From: Paenibacillus cookii
GTDB taxonomy: Bacteria > Bacillota > Bacilli > Paenibacillales > Paenibacillaceae
Direction of reading: 5' to 3'
NCBI RefSeq assembly: GCF_018333375.1
Contig: NZ_BORW01000010.1
Span: 62,001 to 126,000 of the forward strand
DNA: 64,000 bases
The stretch's first letter is position 1. Each line of letters begins with the position of its first letter. Position numbers and translations under genes: made by a program. Shown here piece after piece: positions 16,917-26,500 of this stretch. The notes beneath the pieces are model-generated. The model worked only from the letters and a program-made list of their open reading frames with translations, was not told the DNA's origin and ran no database searches.

Positions 16917-17258
16917 ATGAAACCGATCTATTCCAAAGCTCAGTTGGACTATATGAAAGCAAAAACCAAATTTGAGAATAAGGCCAGCACATTGGAAAAA
17001 AAGATTGAGATGACTCGCAAAACGAGAGAAATTACTCAAGAAGTCATGGAAGGCCTTGTAATGGAAACGGGCTTTCATGATGCCTATAACGAACTGCTGC
17101 AGTCCGAAAACGCACTGATCGAGTGGTCCCACTCCACGATTAAGCACGAAAAAACATACCGCGAGAACAAACAGCCGATCGAACAGATGTATGAGAACCT
17201 GAACTCCAGTCCGGAGATGCGGGCTCAGATCATCGAACTGGCCATGAAAATTCGTTAA
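16917..17258 (+). CDS. Unknown 113-residue helical cytoplasmic protein
   Basis: A highly charged, predicted all-helical protein with no signal peptide, membrane segment or cysteine. Its Lys/Glu heptad-like spacing (about 8-45 and 60-95) suggests a coiled-coil or helical hairpin. I do not recognise the family. GGGTGAAGG precedes ATG 16917. It is a complete single-gene unit with its own sigma-A promoter and strong terminator, placed between two SLH-protein genes, which suggests constitutive expression; no functional link to the surface layer is shown. Confidence 0.75.
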   Translation: MKPIYSKAQLDYMKAKTKFENKASTLEKKIEMTRKTREITQEVMEGLVMETGFHDAYNELLQSENALIEWSHSTIKHEKTYRENKQPIEQMYENLNSSPEMRAQIIELAMKIR

Positions 17259-17292
17259 CGTTTTGTAACTATTACATCCATTCATTGATCAT

Positions 17293-17320
17293 AAAGAACG
17301 CCAAACGGCGTTCTTTTTTC
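17293..17320 (+). terminator. Terminator after the 113-residue gene
   Basis: AAAGAACGCC and GGCGTTCTTT pair around AAAC, followed by a T-run. Confidence 0.88.
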
Positions 17321-17447
17321 TTTTTCGGAAGATCCATTTCCAGTTCGCAAAGCCCCTAAATTTCCACATATCTCCTGTACAAGCAGGTAAATATCCCATC
17401 ATTACGGCACTCGGGTAACAATTTTGAAATTTTTTTAAAAAAGGTGC

Positions 17448-17473
17448 AACTTTTTATGACGGCGTGCGTCTAA
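17448..17473 (+). promoter_or_regulatory. ECF-sigma-type promoter upstream of the S-layer gene
   Basis: GCAACTTTTT with AAC at 17448-17450, a 16-nt spacer, and CGTCTAA with CGTC at 17467-17470. AAC-N16-CGTC is the standard geometry of Bacillus extracytoplasmic-function sigma promoters. No gene lies in 17259-17707; this stretch is the S-layer promoter and leader region. Confidence 0.55.
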
Positions 17474-17550
17474 GATGTAGAGTCAATTACGATGGGCGAA
17501 TCCAACAATGTCCTGTAGAAGAAATTTGTCTATAATTTAGAAAAATGTTC

Positions 17551-17579
17551 TTTACGGCATCTTGACCCCATTGTATAAT
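17551..17579 (+). promoter_or_regulatory. Sigma-A promoter of the S-layer gene
   Basis: TTTACG (17551-17556), 17-nt spacer, TATAAT (17574-17579). A second TATAAT at 17531-17536 may mark another start. Several promoters in a long leader are usual for S-layer genes. Confidence 0.6.
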
Positions 17580-17635
17580 ACTTAGGTAGTATTAGGAATC
17601 TACTCTTTTTTTGTCGTATTCCAAGTTTACCAGTT

Positions 17636-17654
17636 TCTGTGATTTCGTCACAGA
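17636..17654 (+). other. Leader hairpin in the S-layer mRNA
   Basis: TCTGTGA (17636-17642) and TCACAGA (17648-17654) are perfect complements with a TTTCG loop, about 50 nt after the predicted sigma-A start. A 5' stem of this type could stabilise the abundant S-layer message. Confidence 0.6.
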
Positions 17655-17707
17655 CATCATTTATATGGAAATTTTGCTCCGACTCGGGAAAGGGGGTGCA
17701 CGTGACT

Positions 17708-17779
17708 ATGAGTAACAAGAGCTACCCAATTAAAGAAAACTCTATTGTGATGAAAGTTCAAGGAGGAGAACAAAAGGTT
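17708..17779 (+). other. In-frame upstream start and N-terminal extension of the S-layer gene
   Basis: AAAGGGGGTG (17689-17698) lies 9 nt before ATG 17708, which reads in frame through 24 codons into the main start at 17780. Both starts have good ribosome sites. A tandem-start arrangement is known from the Brevibacillus cell wall protein gene. The extension is hydrophilic. Confidence 0.6.
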
Positions 17780-20737
17780 ATGAAGAAAATTTTGACAGTC
17801 GCTTTGTCTACAGCAATGGCATTCTCCATGTTTGCTTCTGTAGCATTCGGTGATTCCGCAGTATCCGTACAAGAGAAATATGATTCCCTGAAAGCTAAAG
17901 GAATCTTCAATGGTTACCCAGACCAACAAGCTCACCTGGAAAGAGACATGACTCGCGCTGAGTTCGCGAAAGTCCTGACTAAACTTCTGGGTCTGAAAGA
18001 AGTAACTGGCACTCTGTCTTACAAAGACAAAGGCTACAACGCTAAAAACTGGGCCGTTCCTTACATCGAAGCAGTAACTGCTGCCGGTATCATGGAAGGC
18101 CAAGACAAAGTAAAACAAATCTTCAACTACAACGGTAAAGTAACCGTTCAAGAAATGGCTACTGCACTGGTTCGTGCACTGAAACTTGAAGTTCCAGCGA
18201 ACGCTGACAACAGCGCTTCTACTTGGGCTAAAGGATATGTGCAAGCAGCAATCGACAAAGGTCTGATCTCCAAGGATCTGAACTTCCAAGCTAACGCTAC
18301 TCGCGAACAGCTGGTTAACGCTGCTTACCAAGCAGAGCAAATCATCAACCTTTCCGTTAAGTCCTACAAAGTAGCTGACAACGGTAAAGACATCGAGTTC
18401 ACTTTGAGCTCCGGTGAAGTTGTAAAAGTGACTTTGGAAAAAGCTCTCGAGCCTAACAAAGAAACTGAAGTTAAATTCAAAAACGCTGCTGGCCAAGAAA
18501 TCACTGCAAAAGTGACTTGGGTAGTGACTGAAGCGACTAAAGTCGACAAAGTTACAGCTACGAACCTTAAAGAAGCTGTAGTTTCTTTCGACGGCAAAGT
18601 TGATAAAGAAACAGCAGAAGAAGTAAGCAACTACACTTTGAAATCGGGTAAAGCAATTAAGAGTGCTGTATTGTCCGAAGATGAAAAGACAGTAACTCTG
18701 ACTTTGTCCGGAACTTTGACTAATAACAAAGCTGATTTCCTGAGCGTTTCTAACGTTAAAGCTGGAAATAAAACGATCAGCGCTAAAGAAGTTGAGTTCA
18801 CAGCTGCAGATAACCAACTTCCAGAAGTAACTTCCGTTAAATCTCTCGGAACGAAGTCTGTAAAAGTTGTATTCAGCGAGCCGGTTCAACTTCCAGCTCA
18901 AAACAAATTTGAGCTTGATGGAAAGACCTACTTCGGTAAAGTTGCTCAACCAACTTCCAGAACGATTATCTTGACTCCGTTCAACACTGCAGCTTTGTCT
19001 GTTGGAGCACATAAGTTGGTTGTAAGTGGTATTAACGACTACGCTAACTTTGTTTCTTTGACTAGCACTCATGACTTTACAGTTGTAGAAGACAAAGAAG
19101 CCCCAACAATTACCGAATCTTCTGCTACTCTGGAAACAGTAACGCTTACTTTCTCCGAGGAAGTAGACGCTGATACGATCAAGGCTTCGAACGTTTACTG
19201 GAAATCCGGAGACAGCAAGAAAACCGCTAAGTCGTTCGAAGTGATCGAAGATAACAAAGTGAAATTCACTTTCGACAGAACGAACGCTCTGCCAACTGGC
19301 GCGGTAACAGTTTATGTAGATGGCGTGAAAGACTACAGCGGTAATCAAATCGCTTCCGGTACTTCCGTTGTCGTTAATGCTGTAATCGACCAAACTCGTC
19401 CAGAAGTTAAAAAAGCTACTGTGGTAGACAGCAAAACAATTAAAGTTGTATTCTCGAAATCTTTGCTTGAATCTTCTGCTGAAAACAAAGCAAACTACAC
19501 TGTAGTAAACAAAGACAACAAAGTTCTTGCAGTGAAGAGCGCTGATTTGGGTGGAACTAACAACAACGAAGTTACAATTGAACTGTACTCTGCATTGTCC
19601 GCTGGTGACAATACTTTGACGATCAAAAACGTTAAAGACAACACTAGATTGGAAAACACAATGCTTGATTACAGTGGTACAATCAACGCTGCTGATACAG
19701 AAGTTCCAAAAATTGACTCTGTCCTTGTTAAAACAAGCGAAAATGTAGTCATTCTTGGATTCAGCAAGAAAATGGATCCTGCAACATTGCAAGACCTGAC
19801 GAACTACAACTACTCGATTGGCACTAACGAATCTGGTGCTACTGAGCGCAAACCACTGACCGGTAATGTTGCTGACATTACAGTATTTAATGACAGCAAT
19901 GCAGTAGCTATTCGTTTCGCAGAAGATGTCAAGTTGGGGGTTGGCAAGGGCAAAATCTCCAAATTGTACGTTCTTGGTCTGAAAGATGCTGCCGGTAACC
20001 TCTTGAAAGAATTTGCATCTGACGCTGGCTTCTACATTGATTTGACTCAAGATAAAGGTCTGGCTCTCAGCCAAATCGACTCCGATTATGATGCTAATTA
20101 TAAGGCTCAATTGGTAGGTAAGAACGAAATCGAAGTGAAATTCTCTGCTGGTGTATCTGCTGTATCTAGCGGTGCATTTACAGTTAAAAACACTGTTACA
20201 AATGCAACCTATGACGTGAACAGCGTTGAAGTGGATGGAACTTCCAAAGTTAAACTTAACTTCAAAGATTCCGTACTGAACACTACTTATGCCGAGAACC
20301 TGGTAGTTGATGTAGACTACGGCAAGCTTACAACACTTGCTGGCAATATCACTGGTACCGGAAGCACTAAAGTTCTGGATAAAGTTGCTCCTGAATTCAA
20401 AGGTGACAATGTGGCTGTTACCGGTCAAGAACTGACTGTTACTTTCACTGAAGACGTTACTCTTGATGCAGCAGCTAACAAAGAACTGCTGGCTAAAGAC
20501 TTTGAAATCACTCGCTACTTTGACGGCAAGAAACTGGTAGCTGGTAATGAATTCGTTGTTAAATCTGTAGCGGGTAACCAAGTTGTTATCGAACTTAAAG
20601 ACGCAGCTACTAGAAAATACGACACAACTTACACAGTTAAATTCTTGGGATCTAAATATCTCACAGATACTACTGTAGTTAAAAACCAAGCTGCTACATT
20701 CGAAAAAGAAACAACAAATGTTGTAAAAGGTCAGTAA
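17780..20737 (+). CDS. Main S-layer protein with N-terminal SLH domains
   Basis: A 985-residue secreted protein: signal peptide (MKKILTVALSTAMAFSMFAS, cleavage after AFG), three SLH repeats at about 30-200 (core MTRAEF in the first), then repeated Ig-like beta domains in which phrases such as VKVVFSEPV, VTLTFSEEV and KVVFSKSL recur. GGAGGAGA precedes ATG 17780, but a second in-frame start at ATG 17708 has its own site AAAGGGGGTG and would add 24 residues before the signal peptide. Codon use differs from neighbours (GCT, GTT, AAC, CTG preferred; TTA, CTA and TCA nearly absent), a sign of very high expression. SLH anchoring depends on CsaB. Confidence 0.93.
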   Translation: MKKILTVALSTAMAFSMFASVAFGDSAVSVQEKYDSLKAKGIFNGYPDQQAHLERDMTRAEFAKVLTKLLGLKEVTGTLSYKDKGYNAKNWAVPYIEAVTAAGIMEGQDKVKQIFNYNGKVTVQEMATALVRALKLEVPANADNSASTWAKGYVQAAIDKGLISKDLNFQANATREQLVNAAYQAEQIINLSVKSYKVADNGKDIEFTLSSGEVVKVTLEKALEPNKETEVKFKNAAGQEITAKVTWVVTEATKVDKVTATNLKEAVVSFDGKVDKETAEEVSNYTLKSGKAIKSAVLSEDEKTVTLTLSGTLTNNKADFLSVSNVKAGNKTISAKEVEFTAADNQLPEVTSVKSLGTKSVKVVFSEPVQLPAQNKFELDGKTYFGKVAQPTSRTIILTPFNTAALSVGAHKLVVSGINDYANFVSLTSTHDFTVVEDKEAPTITESSATLETVTLTFSEEVDADTIKASNVYWKSGDSKKTAKSFEVIEDNKVKFTFDRTNALPTGAVTVYVDGVKDYSGNQIASGTSVVVNAVIDQTRPEVKKATVVDSKTIKVVFSKSLLESSAENKANYTVVNKDNKVLAVKSADLGGTNNNEVTIELYSALSAGDNTLTIKNVKDNTRLENTMLDYSGTINAADTEVPKIDSVLVKTSENVVILGFSKKMDPATLQDLTNYNYSIGTNESGATERKPLTGNVADITVFNDSNAVAIRFAEDVKLGVGKGKISKLYVLGLKDAAGNLLKEFASDAGFYIDLTQDKGLALSQIDSDYDANYKAQLVGKNEIEVKFSAGVSAVSSGAFTVKNTVTNATYDVNSVEVDGTSKVKLNFKDSVLNTTYAENLVVDVDYGKLTTLAGNITGTGSTKVLDKVAPEFKGDNVAVTGQELTVTFTEDVTLDAAANKELLAKDFEITRYFDGKKLVAGNEFVVKSVAGNQVVIELKDAATRKYDTTYTVKFLGSKYLTDTTVVKNQAATFEKETTNVVKGQ

Positions 20738-20777
20738 TTATCCAAGATCTCTTTTTTGAAATGTAAACCTTGAAGTA

Positions 20778-20816
20778 AAGGGGGGGACCACAAATGGTTC
20801 CTCCCTTTTCTATTTA
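20778..20816 (+). terminator. Terminator after the S-layer gene
   Basis: GGGGGGGACC (from 20780) pairs with GGTTCCTCCC (to 20805) with two G-T pairs around a short loop, followed by TTTTCTATTTATT. Confidence 0.75.
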
Positions 20817-20835
20817 TTATCGGAGGAGATACAGA

Positions 20836-21402
20836 GTGAGAAAACTAATATTAGTATCAGCAACAACATTAACCATAGGAGCAGGCATCGCCCTCGGCTC
20901 CATCTTCAACATTACCGCACAAGGTGCAGGCTCTGTAGGTCAACCCGGTACAGCCGACGATCCTGTCGTCACTAAAAGCTACGTAGATCAACAAATCCAA
21001 AAAGCTTTAGGCGGTGGCGGAAACACAACAACTACGCCGCCGACAAATCCAACCACGCCAACCAATCCAACTACGCCTCCGGCAACGGAAAAGCCATCCA
21101 GCGGAAAAGATGAAACCACGACCGTTGAAAACACGGTGTCCGTCGTTACCCTGAAGCCAGGTGAAAAGTTGATTGCCAAAGCCGGTACTGAGTTTATTAT
21201 TCGCAGCGGCAAAGGCGTTGTATACAGTCAGGACACGAACGGTGTAGCGGATCTTACCGATGGAAAAGATATTGCCAATGGACAACCTGTAGGGAATAAC
21301 CATTTGCTTTCTTTTCCAAGAGACGGACGCGGCATCATGGTGCAGGAGGGCAACAAATATAATCTGATTGTCATGGTGCGTGGCGGATATTCGATCCAAT
21401 AA
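20836..21402 (+). CDS. Small secreted protein with Pro/Thr linker
   Basis: A 188-residue protein with an N-terminal membrane or signal segment (about 3-22), the phrase DDPVVTKSYVDQQI (about 40-53), a low-complexity Thr/Pro linker (about 65-85) and a compact beta-rich C-terminal domain (about 95-188). I do not recognise an enzyme; proteins with a DPVVTKSYVD stretch recur in Paenibacillaceae. GTG 20836 follows CGGAGGAG (20821-20828) at normal spacing; an earlier in-frame ATG at 20794 lies in the terminator loop. It is transcribed just after the S-layer gene, perhaps by read-through. Confidence 0.75.
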   Translation: MRKLILVSATTLTIGAGIALGSIFNITAQGAGSVGQPGTADDPVVTKSYVDQQIQKALGGGGNTTTTPPTNPTTPTNPTTPPATEKPSSGKDETTTVENTVSVVTLKPGEKLIAKAGTEFIIRSGKGVVYSQDTNGVADLTDGKDIANGQPVGNNHLLSFPRDGRGIMVQEGNKYNLIVMVRGGYSIQ

Positions 21403-21492
21403 CATCCATAGATAGCGCTTTATATAGACTTATTTTTGCCAAAAGTAACAATGATTTATACGTCTATTGCGACGTGAAATACAGATACTAAT

Positions 21493-21514
21493 CCTGCAGT
21501 ACCAACCATGCAGG
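21493..21514 (+). other. Hairpin overlapping the SASP ribosome site
   Basis: CCTGCA (21493-21498) is complementary to TGCAGG (21509-21514), whose last bases belong to the AGGAGG site of the next gene. If transcription starts upstream of 21493 this stem would hide the site. A weak sigma-G-like pair (GTCTA at 21462-21466, GATACTA at 21484-21490) would start near 21497 and remove part of the stem. Confidence 0.4.
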
Positions 21515-21527
21515 AGGTGCATTTTCA

Positions 21528-21806
21528 ATGCCTAGATCAAATAACCGGAATCGTAAGCTCGTGCCTGAATCCAGAGATATGCTGAACCAAATGAAATACG
21601 AAATTGCCTCGGAGCTGGGGCTGAGTTCGGCCTATGGTTCTTCCGGCGAGTTTGCGGACACCGAGTTTGCGGGAGAATTAGGCGAAGTTGGCGGATTTGC
21701 GGGCGGCGGCTCTTATGCCGGTCATTTGACTTCCCGTCAAAATGGATCGGTCGGCGGGGAAATGACCAAACGTCTCGTTCGCCAAGCGCAACAAAGCTTA
21801 TTGTAA
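21528..21806 (+). CDS. Alpha/beta-type small acid-soluble spore protein with linker insertion
   Basis: A 92-residue protein. The N-terminal helix LVPESRDMLNQMKYEIASELG, carrying the GPR protease site (E/IASE), and the C-terminal LTSRQNGSVGGEMTKRLVRQAQQ are the two conserved DNA-binding segments of alpha/beta SASPs that coat spore DNA. Between them lies a Gly/Ala/Glu-rich stretch of about 35 residues (about 37-71) where typical SASPs have six or seven. AGGAGGTG precedes ATG 21528. Forespore-specific expression is expected. Confidence 0.9.
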   Translation: MPRSNNRNRKLVPESRDMLNQMKYEIASELGLSSAYGSSGEFADTEFAGELGEVGGFAGGGSYAGHLTSRQNGSVGGEMTKRLVRQAQQSLL

Positions 21807-21926
21807 TTTTAAACCATCATTATGATCCGAAAGCGCTGCAACAACAGCACAAAAGTTCCTTTTGGTGGATTGATGTAGCCATTATCTGGAACGATTTTTG
21901 CAAATGTAGGATTCATTCTCCTTTCG

Positions 21927-21955
21927 TTGACATAGGTTGACAAATGCGTTAATAT
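21927..21955 (+). promoter_or_regulatory. Sigma-A promoter upstream of metK
   Basis: TTGACA (21927-21932), 17-nt spacer, TAATAT (21950-21955). A second TTGACA lies at 21937-21942. The gene-free stretch 21807-22135 holds this promoter and the leader described next. Confidence 0.7.
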
Positions 21956-21978
21956 GTCCATTGAGGATTGTCATGCAG

Positions 21979-22010
21979 CCTTTTCCTGCCTGGGAAAAGG
22001 TTCATTTTTT
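21979..22010 (+). terminator. Terminator-like hairpin in the metK leader
   Basis: CCTTTTCC pairs with GGAAAAGG, followed by TTCATTTTTT. It lies only about 20 nt after the predicted transcription start, so it looks like an attenuator or the end of a tiny transcript. Confidence 0.6.
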
Positions 22011-22080
22011 GTATAGGGCATACTTAATGATTATTTATAATCAGGACAATAACGCCGCGTTATGCGGCAGAGCTGTAAAA

Positions 22081-22109
22081 GGAAGTACGTCGGTTGACGT
22101 TTTTCTTAA
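22081..22109 (+). other. Second hairpin with T-run before metK
   Basis: GGAAGTACGTC can fold onto GACGTTTTTCTT around GGTT; the T-run forms part of the right arm. Together with GCCGC/GCGGC at about 22053-22067 it makes the metK leader highly structured. No S-box (SAM-I) consensus is recognisable. Confidence 0.4.
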
Positions 22110-22135
22110 TATTTGATCCTTAGGAGGTTGAACCT

Positions 22136-23338
22136 ATGTCTGTAAAAGGACGTCATCTGTTTACTTCAGAGTCCGTTACGGAAGGACATCCGGACAAGAT
22201 TTGCGACCAAATCTCCGATGCGGTGCTTGATGCATTTCTGGAAAACGATCCTTACGCTCGTGTAGCCTGCGAAGTGTCGGTTGCGACTGGCCTTGTGTTG
22301 GTTATTGGTGAAATCAGTACCAAATCCGAGTATGTAGATATCCCAGCTATTGTTAGAAATACCGTCAAAGAAATCGGGTATACACGCGCCAAGTTTGGCT
22401 TCGACTACAATACGATGGCCGTGCTGACATCCTTGAACGAACAGTCTGCGGATATCGCCCAAGGCGTAAACGCTGCGCTTGAAAGCCGCGATCCTGCCCA
22501 AATGGATAAGGAAACGGAAAATATCGGTGCAGGCGACCAAGGTTTGATGTTTGGTTTTGCGACCAACGAAACGCCGGAGCTTATGCCGCTCCCTATCGCG
22601 CTTTCTCACCGTATCGCCCGCCGTTTGTCCGAAGTCCGCAAAGACGGCACGCTTGACTATCTCCGTCCGGACGGCAAAACGCAAGTGACGATCGAATACG
22701 TGGACGGCAAACCGGTACGCGTGGACACGATCGTGGTGTCGACTCAGCATTCCGAGGATGCAACGCTTGAGCAAATTCAAGCCGATATTAAGGAAAAGGT
22801 TATTCTTCCGGTCGTACCGGCAGAATTGCTGGATGAACAAACGAAATATTTCATTAACCCAACCGGACGTTTCGTGATCGGCGGTCCTCAAGGGGATGCC
22901 GGCCTGACGGGCCGCAAAATCATCGTCGACACCTACGGCGGTTATGCACGCCATGGCGGCGGCGCATTCTCCGGCAAGGATCCAACGAAAGTCGACCGTT
23001 CCGCAGCGTATGCAGCACGTTATGTTGCCAAAAACATCGTTGCAGCAGGACTCGCAGACAAATGCGAAATCCAGCTTGCTTACGCGATCGGCGTTGCAAC
23101 GCCGGTGTCCATCAACGTGGATACGTACGGCACGGGCAAAGTAAGCGACGAGAAGCTCGTTGAGCTGATCCGGAACAACTTTGATCTTCGTCCTGCAGGC
23201 ATTATCCGCATGCTGGACCTGCGTCGCCCAATCTATAAGCAAACTGCCGCTTACGGTCACTTTGGCCGTACGGACGTGGATCTGCCATGGGAACGCGTGG
23301 ATAAGGCGGAAGAGCTTAAAGCCCAAGCGGGTCTGTAA
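22136..23338 (+). CDS. metK: S-adenosylmethionine synthetase
   Basis: A 400-residue enzyme forming SAM from ATP and methionine. Signatures: [20 protein letters not shown] at the N-terminus, [12 protein letters not shown] in the middle and [19 protein letters not shown] (phosphate loop). Length is normal for the family. TAGGAGGTTG precedes ATG 22136. It is a monocistronic unit between the structured leader and a terminator. Confidence 0.98.
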   Translation: MSVKGRHLFTSESVTEGHPDKICDQISDAVLDAFLENDPYARVACEVSVATGLVLVIGEISTKSEYVDIPAIVRNTVKEIGYTRAKFGFDYNTMAVLTSLNEQSADIAQGVNAALESRDPAQMDKETENIGAGDQGLMFGFATNETPELMPLPIALSHRIARRLSEVRKDGTLDYLRPDGKTQVTIEYVDGKPVRVDTIVVSTQHSEDATLEQIQADIKEKVILPVVPAELLDEQTKYFINPTGRFVIGGPQGDAGLTGRKIIVDTYGGYARHGGGAFSGKDPTKVDRSAAYAARYVAKNIVAAGLADKCEIQLAYAIGVATPVSINVDTYGTGKVSDEKLVELIRNNFDLRPAGIIRMLDLRRPIYKQTAAYGHFGRTDVDLPWERVDKAEELKAQAGL

Positions 23339-23410
23339 GCTTTTCTCTTTAACGGATACAAGAGTTATAATTCCGGGGGTCACCGCTATACGGGGATGCC
23401 CTACAAATTA

Positions 23411-23447
23411 AAACCTCAGTTTGGCTTTGCGCCGGGCTGAGGTTTTT
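23411..23447 (+). terminator. Terminator after metK
   Basis: AACCTCAG pairs with CTGAGGTT, followed by TTT. Confidence 0.8.
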
Positions 23448-23587
23448 CGTCGTAAAAAAACCTTCCGGCCAAAGTCCTAAACTTCATCCCTTTTTTGACC
23501 GAAAAAGAAGTATAAGCGTGTGTTTTGTGACGGGCTCATAAAACATGTCAGGAGAACACGACGCCCGGGAAAGGAAGGATGAGACGA

Positions 23588-26500
23588 ATGAGAAAAAGGC
23601 TGTCACTGCTGCTGGCCTTCATCTTAACGATCGAGGTGGTCTTTGGGGGAGTCGGGGCTGTCACTGCTGCCGCCGCTTCTACGCCAGATTTAGCCGCGAA
23701 AATTTCGGCCGCTCCGAATTCGTGCAGCACGGAAGGAGTTGGTCTGACGCCGAGCTTCAATTTGGATTTCAATCAACCCATGAAATTAGTCATACTCGGT
23801 GGCGGGATCACCCGGATTTATCTGCAGGATTTAACCGACCCGAAGGGGAGCATGGATAGTCTCCCGATTCAAGGAGATCCGGCTCAACCAGGGACGCATT
23901 TTGAGGTAAGATTCGACAATCAGAAGCGGCTGCAATATGGCCACAATTATGTTTTGAAAATGAGCGCAGGTGCTTTTGAAACGGCTGACGGACAAAATAC
24001 GCCTTCGGAAGAGGCGGCATATCCATTTAGTACGGTAAAAAAAGCCGTGCAGTCTTACGAGCCGGCATCGAATGCAACCGGGATCAATCCCGTGCAATTA
24101 AAGCTTAAAATGAGATTCAACGAAGACATGGTTGCCGGTACGGGTTCCATTCAGGTCGCCAAACAATCGGACAATGCCGTCGTGGAGACGATTCCAGCCG
24201 CCGGCAATCAGGTGAGCGTCAATGGCTGCGAGGTTGTCGTTGCATTGAGTCAAACGCTCGCGAACGATACGACGTATTGGGTGAAAGTAGATCCGAATGC
24301 TTTTGCAACCAAAACGGGGCTTCCGTTTGAAGGCATACATAGCCCTGGCGAATGGTCTTTTAAGACGCAGCCGAAGACGGCCATCGTAAGTACATATCCG
24401 CGCAACAATGACGTCAATGTTCCGGCAGCCACAAAATTGACGTTAACGTATAATTTTCCGGTAACCGCAGGAACCGGTGCCATCGAACTTCGGCGGACAA
24501 ACGGCGCTTTGATCCAGTCCATTCCTGCAAACCATACTTTGGTAACGGGAAGCGGCACCACCCAAATTACGATGGACTTCAGCACTTACATGACCGGCAA
24601 CTCCGGGTATTATGTGACGGTTGCCGACGATGCTTTTAAAGATTCGCAAGGCAATGCGGTTCAAGGGATCACGTCGCCTAACGGATGGAGATTTACGACT
24701 GCTGTCGACAGCTCCTCGGCGCTGACCATCACCAGCTTCAGTCCGTACCATCAAAGCACCGGCGTGGCCGTCGATTCGGATTTGTACGTCACCTTTAATC
24801 GGGAAGTGGTCCGGGGCCCTGGCGAAGTGTCGGTACGCAAATCGGGGAGCAGTTCGAATGTTCCGGTCGATGTCAGCGTCAACGGACGCGAAGTGCGGAT
24901 ACGGCTTCAGTCCGGTTATACGTTCGATTATGACTCGACCTATTACGTTACGATCGGAAGAAACGCTTTTTACGACGCGCAAAATGACAACAACCAGTAT
25001 CCGGGATTAACATCGGGGTGGACGTTCCAGACGCCGGTGACGGACAGGCAGCCTCCGGTGCTTCAAAGCAGCGAGATGTACAACAATACGACGATCCGGC
25101 TCGCCTACAACAAACAGCTGTACGCGGATACCTGGCTGCAAACCAGCAGCTTTACGGTAACGGTCAACGATGAAAAACGCAAAATCAGCTATGTTTCCAC
25201 TTCGGGGAACAGCGTATACATCACGCTGGAAACCGGGGTGGCCGTAGGCCAGAACGTCAAAGTCAGCTACAGCGGAGGTTCGCGTCCGATTCAAGACCTT
25301 TACAAAAATCAGGCGGCGACCTTTTCGGGGCGCGACGTGGTGAACGGAATGGACACGGCCCTCCCCAAACCTTCAAGCGGTTATGTTTCATACAGCAATC
25401 TAACCTTATCCTTTAATCAGTCGCTTAAATCGGTTTCGTCGTTCGCTTACGAACAATTTACGGTAAAAGCGGATGACACCGCCGTGGACATCAAGTCGAT
25501 CAGCCAAAGCGGACAAACGGTTTATTTGACGCTGAGCAGTCCCGTTTCGGACGGCCAGGTGGTGAAGGTAAGCTATAAGCCGGGAAATTATCCGCTGCAG
25601 GACAGCAGGGGACAAAACATCAGCGCGTTCACCGATTTTTTCGTGCGAAACTATCAGGACACGAAGCCGCCGGTTTTCCAAAAAGCCGAAGGCACGGACA
25701 AAAAGGTGACCCTGACGTATAACGAACCTTTAAGCACGACCAATATCCCGATGAAAAGCCAGTTCTCGGTTCTGGTGAACGGGGCGCCGAATTACGTGAG
25801 CGCGGTTGAAGTGAAAAACAACCAGGTGATCTTAACCCTGGCGACATCCATAAACAAGCTTTCCAAGGTGACGATTTCCTACGTTCCGGGGACAAGCCGC
25901 CTGACGGATCTTAACGGCAATGCCGCAGGGTACGTCAACCTGGAGCCCGTCAAGATCGTGGAAAACGGCGCCTCCGGAGAGGTCAAATCGATCTCGGTGC
26001 AAGGGGACGTCGTGCAAATTACGTATTACCGAACGCTTTTGCAGACCAATGTTTCTTCAGGCCTCTTCCAGGTGTATGTGGACGGATTGATCCGCGGCGT
26101 GCTGCAGGCGGTTGTTAACGGCAATACCGTTACTTTAAAGCTGAGCAGCCCCGTCTCCAGCGGACAGAGAGTCGAAGTGACGTATCTGACGGGTGCAAAC
26201 GGCGTGACGGACAGCGACGGCAACCGGATGCCGGCATTCAATAATCTGGTGGCAGGGGAGTTCACCGGGGACAAGGCGGATGCGAACCGGCCGGATTATC
26301 TGTCGCTGACCGAAGTGAAAAATTTTGGAATATCGGCATTTGCGTTAAGCGAGGCGGCCGCAGTTCCCGCAGCCAATATCCAGTCCCGAAACAATCAAAC
26401 GATCAAACGCATCGTCGTGGATTCGGAGAAGCTTATCAACGCGTACGAATACATCGCGAGCAGCAGATCCGGCACGCATTTGACGTTAATCGAAGCCCAG

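Noticed and set aside
17657..20689. 1010-codon open frame on the - strand opposite the S-layer gene
   Set aside because: It is codon-aligned with the sense gene and open only because TTA, CTA and TCA are avoided there; the product is rich in Phe, Ser and Cys with no domain or ribosome site.
21807..22135. SAM-I (S-box) or T-box riboswitch before metK
   Set aside because: Neither the S-box core nor the T-box AGGGTGG sequence is present, so only an unnamed structured leader is reported.
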